Source: DAIPKP01 sp964545875 (GTDB lineage: Bacteria > Synergistota > Synergistia > Synergistales > Aminiphilaceae). Taken from it: DNA of 64,000 nucleotides. The stretch lies in the NCBI GenBank assembly GCA_964545875.1, contig CAZJHH010000010.1:27247-91246 (forward strand), given 5' to 3'. Each line of letters opens with the position of its first letter. Position 1 is the first letter of the stretch. This document shows positions 61,022 through 64,000 of this stretch, piece after piece. A model generated the notes under the pieces. That model did not search any database, was not told the DNA's origin, and saw only the letters and a program-made list of their open reading frames with translations. The position numbers and the translations under genes are program-made.

Positions 61022-62058
61022 GGAAGAATCTCCACATCCGCAGGCATGCCGGGTTTGAGGAGTTCCTCCGGATTGGGAACCTGGATTTTCACCCGAAAGG
61101 AGAGGTTGCTCCGTTCCACCTCGCTCAGGCTCTCCCGGGGAGTAAAGGCGGCCTTTCCTGCAATTTCCGAAATATAGCCCGGAAAAAAACGCTCCGGAAA
61201 GGAATCCACCCGTATCCGGGCCTTTTGATGATGCCGGATTTTGCCGAGCTGCACCGAGGGAATGTAAAGGCGCACCCAGCAATCCTGCATGTCTCCGATA
61301 ATTCCCAGAATGCTTCCGGGAGCGACATATTCTCCTTCTTCCACGTTTTTGAAAAGAATCCGTCCTCCCCGGGGGGAGTATATGCGGGTGTCCTTCAAAA
61401 GGCTTTCGGTTACGCCTACAGCGGCCTCCAGGGCCTCCACGGTAGCCTCCTGGGCACGAATCTGCTCTTGCCGGGCTCCCAGCCGGAGGATTTCGAGCCG
61501 CTTTTCCAGAGCCTGAACATCGCTTGCCGCGGTATCCAGGGTAGTCTGGAACTCTTCGTTTTTCTGGGGAGAAACGATCTCCTCCTTTTGGAGCTCGGAA
61601 AATCGCAGCGCATTCTTTCGGGCCTGTTCGTACCTGGCCAGAGCTCCCTCAAGAAGAGCACGGACTTCGCCGACTTCCTCGGGGCGGGCGCCGAGGCGCA
61701 TGTCTGCCAGAAGAAATTTCGCCGCTCTCAAGCTTGCTTCCTCCTGAGCCTTTCGGGCCTCCAGATCGGGCCTGTCGATTCGGGCGAGAAGATCTCCCTT
61801 CCGCACCAGCTCTCCTTCGGAAAAGCGAAGCTCCCCGATATATCCCGAGGTTTTCGAAGAGATTCGTATTTCCCGAACCTCTATGGTGCCCGTTCCCCGG
61901 ATAACTTCCGGATTCTCGGCTTGTGAAGCGTGGAGGAACCCGAGGTTTTCCCGAAGAAAACCCTCGATTTTGGAAAAAATATCTTTCCTTGCGGTTCCAA
62001 ACCATGCCGCTCCCAAAAGAAGGATGATTCCCGAAACTACGATCAGGAAACGTCGCAT
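61018..62058 (-). CDS. HlyD-family membrane fusion protein
   Basis: A 346-residue periplasmic adaptor with an N-terminal membrane anchor (FLIVVSGIILLLGAAWFG), a lipoyl-like barrel (ISSKTSGYIGELRFSEGELVRKGDLLARID), a long coiled coil (about 100-215) and a C-terminal beta domain. It overlaps the TetR-type gene by 16 bases. Resembles YbhG. A Gram-negative cell envelope is implied by this adaptor. Confidence 0.9.
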   Translation of the reverse strand: MRRFLIVVSGIILLLGAAWFGTARKDIFSKIEGFLRENLGFLHASQAENPEVIRGTGTIEVREIRISSKTSGYIGELRFSEGELVRKGDLLARIDRPDLEARKAQEEASLRAAKFLLADMRLGARPEEVGEVRALLEGALARYEQARKNALRFSELQKEEIVSPQKNEEFQTTLDTAASDVQALEKRLEILRLGARQEQIRAQEATVEALEAAVGVTESLLKDTRIYSPRGGRILFKNVEEGEYVAPGSILGIIGDMQDCWVRLYIPSVQLGKIRHHQKARIRVDSFPERFFPGYISEIAGKAAFTPRESLSEVERSNLSFRVKIQVPNPEELLKPGMPADVEILP

Positions 62059-62654
62059 CTGCGTTCCATTCCTTCGAAAAAAACCTTCAGCACCGATTCC
62101 TCCAGAAGAACCGCCTGATTCGCAAGATCCGGAAGAATGGAGCGTACCAGGGAGGCCTGGAGGAAATAAAAATTCACCATGGAGGCCACAAAATAGGCCC
62201 CCAGATGCGTTGGGATGTCCCGGCGAAACTCTCCCGCATTCTGGCCATCCTGAAGGGCCTGCCGTATCCCCTGGGCCATGCGGCTTATTCCGGGAAGCAC
62301 CGTTTCCCGGAGAGAGGAGGAGGGATGCTGGATTTCCTGAAGAAGGATCTTGGCACAGTGGGGATTGGTTTTATGCAGATAAATAATTCCCCTTACGTAG
62401 CATGTGATTCGCTGCCGGGGAGAGAGAAGGGGATCGTGAAGATTATGGGTGTGTTCCTCTATAAGGTTCATGGCATGGCGCAGAATTTCCCGGTAAAGCT
62501 CCTCCTTGCCTCCGAAGTAATAGGAGATCATGGCGGCATTGACTCCCGCACTTTTCGTGATCTCCCGAACGGAAACGCCGAAAAGTCCCTTGAGGGCGAA
62601 AAGCTTTTGAGCTTCCTCGATAAGCCTGGATCGAGCTGAAGATTCTTCGGTCAT
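62043..62654 (-). CDS. TetR-family regulator (CecR-like)
   Basis: A 203-residue repressor with HTH LFGVSVREITKSAGVNAAMISYYFGGKEELYREIL (about 24-58) and a C-terminal DUF1956-like ligand domain. First gene of the exporter operon, like cecR before ybhGFSR. ATG 62654 lies ten bases after GGAGG; the TTG at 62675 falls in the operator. Confidence 0.9.
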   Translation of the reverse strand: MTEESSARSRLIEEAQKLFALKGLFGVSVREITKSAGVNAAMISYYFGGKEELYREILRHAMNLIEEHTHNLHDPLLSPRQRITCYVRGIIYLHKTNPHCAKILLQEIQHPSSSLRETVLPGISRMAQGIRQALQDGQNAGEFRRDIPTHLGAYFVASMVNFYFLQASLVRSILPDLANQAVLLEESVLKVFFEGMERRCDVS

Positions 62655-62667
62655 GGTCTGACGTCCT

Positions 62668-62721
62668 CCAATCAAACAAACGTTTGATTGGAATTCTACT
62701 TCCTTTTCTTTTTCCTGTCAA
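62668..62721 (-). promoter_or_regulatory. Promoter and operator of the TetR-HlyD-ABC operon
   Basis: On the minus strand TTGACA (62716-62721), 17-base spacer, TAGAAT (62693-62698). Immediately downstream, CCAATCAAAC (62668-62677) and GTTTGATTGG (62682-62691) form a perfect 10-bp-arm dyad with an AAAC centre. The dyad covers the transcription start and touches the ribosome site, so the repressor could block both initiation and, if RNA formed, translation. Confidence 0.85.
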
Positions 62722-62800
62722 AAATTTCTTCATGTCTGGGTATGCAGCGCCATGCGGAGGGGGCATCTAGTCGGAACACGTCATTTGCGGCGAAACCGCT

Positions 62801-63865
62801 CTATGGGATAAGGGAAAAGCGCCACTCCGTCCGGGCTCGGTACACCTCGCCGGGCAGGAGGAGAGGAAGGGGCAGCCCCGGCACAAAGGGAGCGTTGGGG
62901 TATCCCTGGATTTCCAGAGCCAGGGCGAGACCGGGGCTTCCCCTGCGTCCTTCCCGAAAGAGCGTATCCGGAGTGAGAAAGCCTCCGGAGTAGAATACGC
63001 ACGCAGGCTGATCCGTGAAGATTTCCATGCACCTGCCGCTTTCGGGATGTGCCAGAACGACGGCGGGGCTCCTGCTCTTTTCCGGGTCGCTCAGGAGAAA
63101 GGGATGGTCGTATCCCCTGCCGAGGCGGGTCTGAGGATCCTCCTTCCAGGGGTACCAGTCGGGGGATCGGGGAATTCGGAAGTCGAAGGGGGTGCCCTCC
63201 ACGGATCGGGGGGATTCGGGAAGATGGTTTTCGTCCAGGGGCATGAAGCGGTCCGCCCGGAGAGTCAGAAGATGATCTTTCGTGGATGTCGCGGTGGGCC
63301 CCCCGAGATTGAAATAGCCGTGGAAGGTAGGGCACCACAGGGTGGGAGCCGTGGCGCGCCCCTCCCAGGAGAGAGAAAGCCCTTTTTCCGAGAGGGCATA
63401 CATGGCGGATATTTCCAGAGCTCCGGGAAAGCCCCAGCTTTTCGGAGGAACCGCAAGAGAGAGAAATACTCCCGTTTCCCGGTCTGTCTGGAAGGTTCGT
63501 CCCTTCCAGACAGACCGGGAAAAACCCGAAGATCCGCTGTGCAGACATGAGGTGCCGTGGTTGGCTTCCAGCCGATACCGCTCACCCCGGAGTTCGAAGG
63601 ATGTCTTTTCGAGTCGTCCCGCCACAGGGCCGCAGAGAAGGCCGCACCAGCAGGAGTCCTCCTCGTATTCCCGGAGGGAGTCGTATCCCAGAAGAACGTC
63701 TTCCGCCACGCCCCGGCGATCCGGCACGAGAAGGGAGTGGATTCCTCCGCCGAATTCCATGCAGCTCAAGGTGAGAGCCCCTCTGGTCACTCTGTGCAGA
63801 TGGACCTTTTCTCCCGAGGCGGTGACGCCGAAGAGCCGGGATTCCGGAGGGGGAGATGCTTTCAT
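62801..63865 (-). CDS. galM: Aldose 1-epimerase (galactose mutarotase)
   Basis: A 354-residue beta-sandwich enzyme that interconverts alpha- and beta-galactose for galactokinase. Motifs NHGTSCLHSGSSGFSRSVW, PTFHGYFNLGG with the catalytic His, and the catalytic Glu in ALEIQGYPNAP are present. It stands 24 kb from galK-galT. ATG 63865 follows AGGAGG. A 21-bp inverted repeat lies within the coding region at 63475-63522. Confidence 0.92.
   Translation of the reverse strand: MKASPPPESRLFGVTASGEKVHLHRVTRGALTLSCMEFGGGIHSLLVPDRRGVAEDVLLGYDSLREYEEDSCWCGLLCGPVAGRLEKTSFELRGERYRLEANHGTSCLHSGSSGFSRSVWKGRTFQTDRETGVFLSLAVPPKSWGFPGALEISAMYALSEKGLSLSWEGRATAPTLWCPTFHGYFNLGGPTATSTKDHLLTLRADRFMPLDENHLPESPRSVEGTPFDFRIPRSPDWYPWKEDPQTRLGRGYDHPFLLSDPEKSRSPAVVLAHPESGRCMEIFTDQPACVFYSGGFLTPDTLFREGRRGSPGLALALEIQGYPNAPFVPGLPLPLLLPGEVYRARTEWRFSLIP
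63475..63522. repeat. 21-bp perfect inverted repeat inside galM
   Basis: Positions 63475-63495 are the exact reverse complement of 63502-63522, with a six-base TTCGTC spacer. It lies in the segment of GalM that varies in the family and encodes RSVWKGRTFQTDRE. No other copy was noticed in the window. Confidence 0.95.
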
Positions 63866-63947
63866 GGAAATACCTCCTGACACGATTTTTCCGTACATGG
63901 GGGATGAGGAAAATTTTTGCGGCTCGAAACTTCCGGCATGAGAATTT

Positions 63948-63966
63948 CTTGATTTGTCAAATCAAG
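63948..63966. promoter_or_regulatory. 19-bp palindrome upstream of galM
   Basis: CTTGATTTG-T-CAAATCAAG, arms of nine bases, 83 bases upstream of the galM start. Possible operator for a galactose regulator. On the minus strand it contains TTGACA, but no matching -10 was found at 17 bases. Confidence 0.55.
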
Positions 63967-64000
63967 TGCAACGCTCTTGGCCATCCCGGTGAAGTATGTC

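Noticed and set aside
1..64000. CRISPR arrays, rRNA, tRNA, phage genes or an origin
   Set aside because: No regularly spaced repeats, no T-loop GGTTCRA contexts with acceptor stems, and no DnaA-box cluster or phage structural genes were noticed.

Overview
The window (about 57% GC by eye, tightly packed genes, many 4-base ATGA/GTGA overlaps, strong GGAGG ribosome sites) looks like a chromosomal segment of an anaerobic amino-acid-fermenting bacterium. A selenocysteine peroxiredoxin, an indolepyruvate:ferredoxin oxidoreductase/Ptb/Buk fermentation operon, GcvP-like proteins and short archaeal-type LeuC/LeuD fit the Synergistota best, with some Clostridia as the alternative. That assignment is inference; no rRNA or tRNA gene is visible.

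Layout. 1-1.8 kb: PTS-linked dihydroxyacetone kinase dhaK-dhaL-dhaM (dhaM cut by the window edge). 2.1-10.2 kb: one minus-strand branched-chain amino acid operon, ilvN-ilvC-leuA-leuC-leuD-leuB-ilvB, preceded by a consensus promoter, a Val/Leu/Ile-rich leader peptide and a classical transcription attenuator. 10.6-16.8 kb: a cupin and three signalling genes (MASE3 hybrid kinase, CitB-type regulator, REC-HPt). 16.9-17.8 kb: ribB under an FMN riboswitch. 18.2-20.4 kb: a selenocysteine-containing peroxiredoxin with an in-frame TGA and a SECIS-like hairpin, facing two flavodoxin-fold proteins. 20.5-29.1 kb: a GntR regulator divergent from a catabolic operon of two SDR dehydrogenases, a diverged GcvPA/GcvPB pair, an AcoX-like NAD-kinase homologue and an NhaC-type carrier; its substrate is unknown and it is the best candidate for an undescribed pathway. 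29.2-40 kb: galactose ABC importer mglBAC, adenine deaminase plus adenine permease, galK and galT (galM lies at 62.8-63.9 kb). 39.2-42.4 kb: a secreted LPP20-like protein coupled to a CHASE2/HD-GYP protein. 42.5-44.6 kb: ArsR-controlled ABC-2 exporter. 44.8-51.2 kb: iorA-iorB-aminotransferase-buk-ptb with a YheO/DauR-type regulator. 51.5-58.0 kb: a six-gene signalling operon (pyrimidine-dimer-glycosylase-like protein, HDOD, hybrid kinase, REC-GGDEF, HPt, REC-PP2C). 58.1-62.7 kb: TetR-controlled HlyD/ABC/ABC/permease exporter resembling E. coli CecR-YbhGFSR.

How the parts work together. The ior operon forms a complete oxidative branch: transamination, ferredoxin-linked oxidative decarboxylation to acyl-CoA, then phosphotransacylase and kinase giving ATP. 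mgl plus gal genes give galactose uptake and most of the Leloir pathway (galE not seen). Ade plus AzgA take up and deaminate adenine. The two signalling blocks plus the HD-GYP protein carry c-di-GMP and phosphorelay parts. Most local regulators have a convincing dyad operator next to a sigma-70-type promoter.
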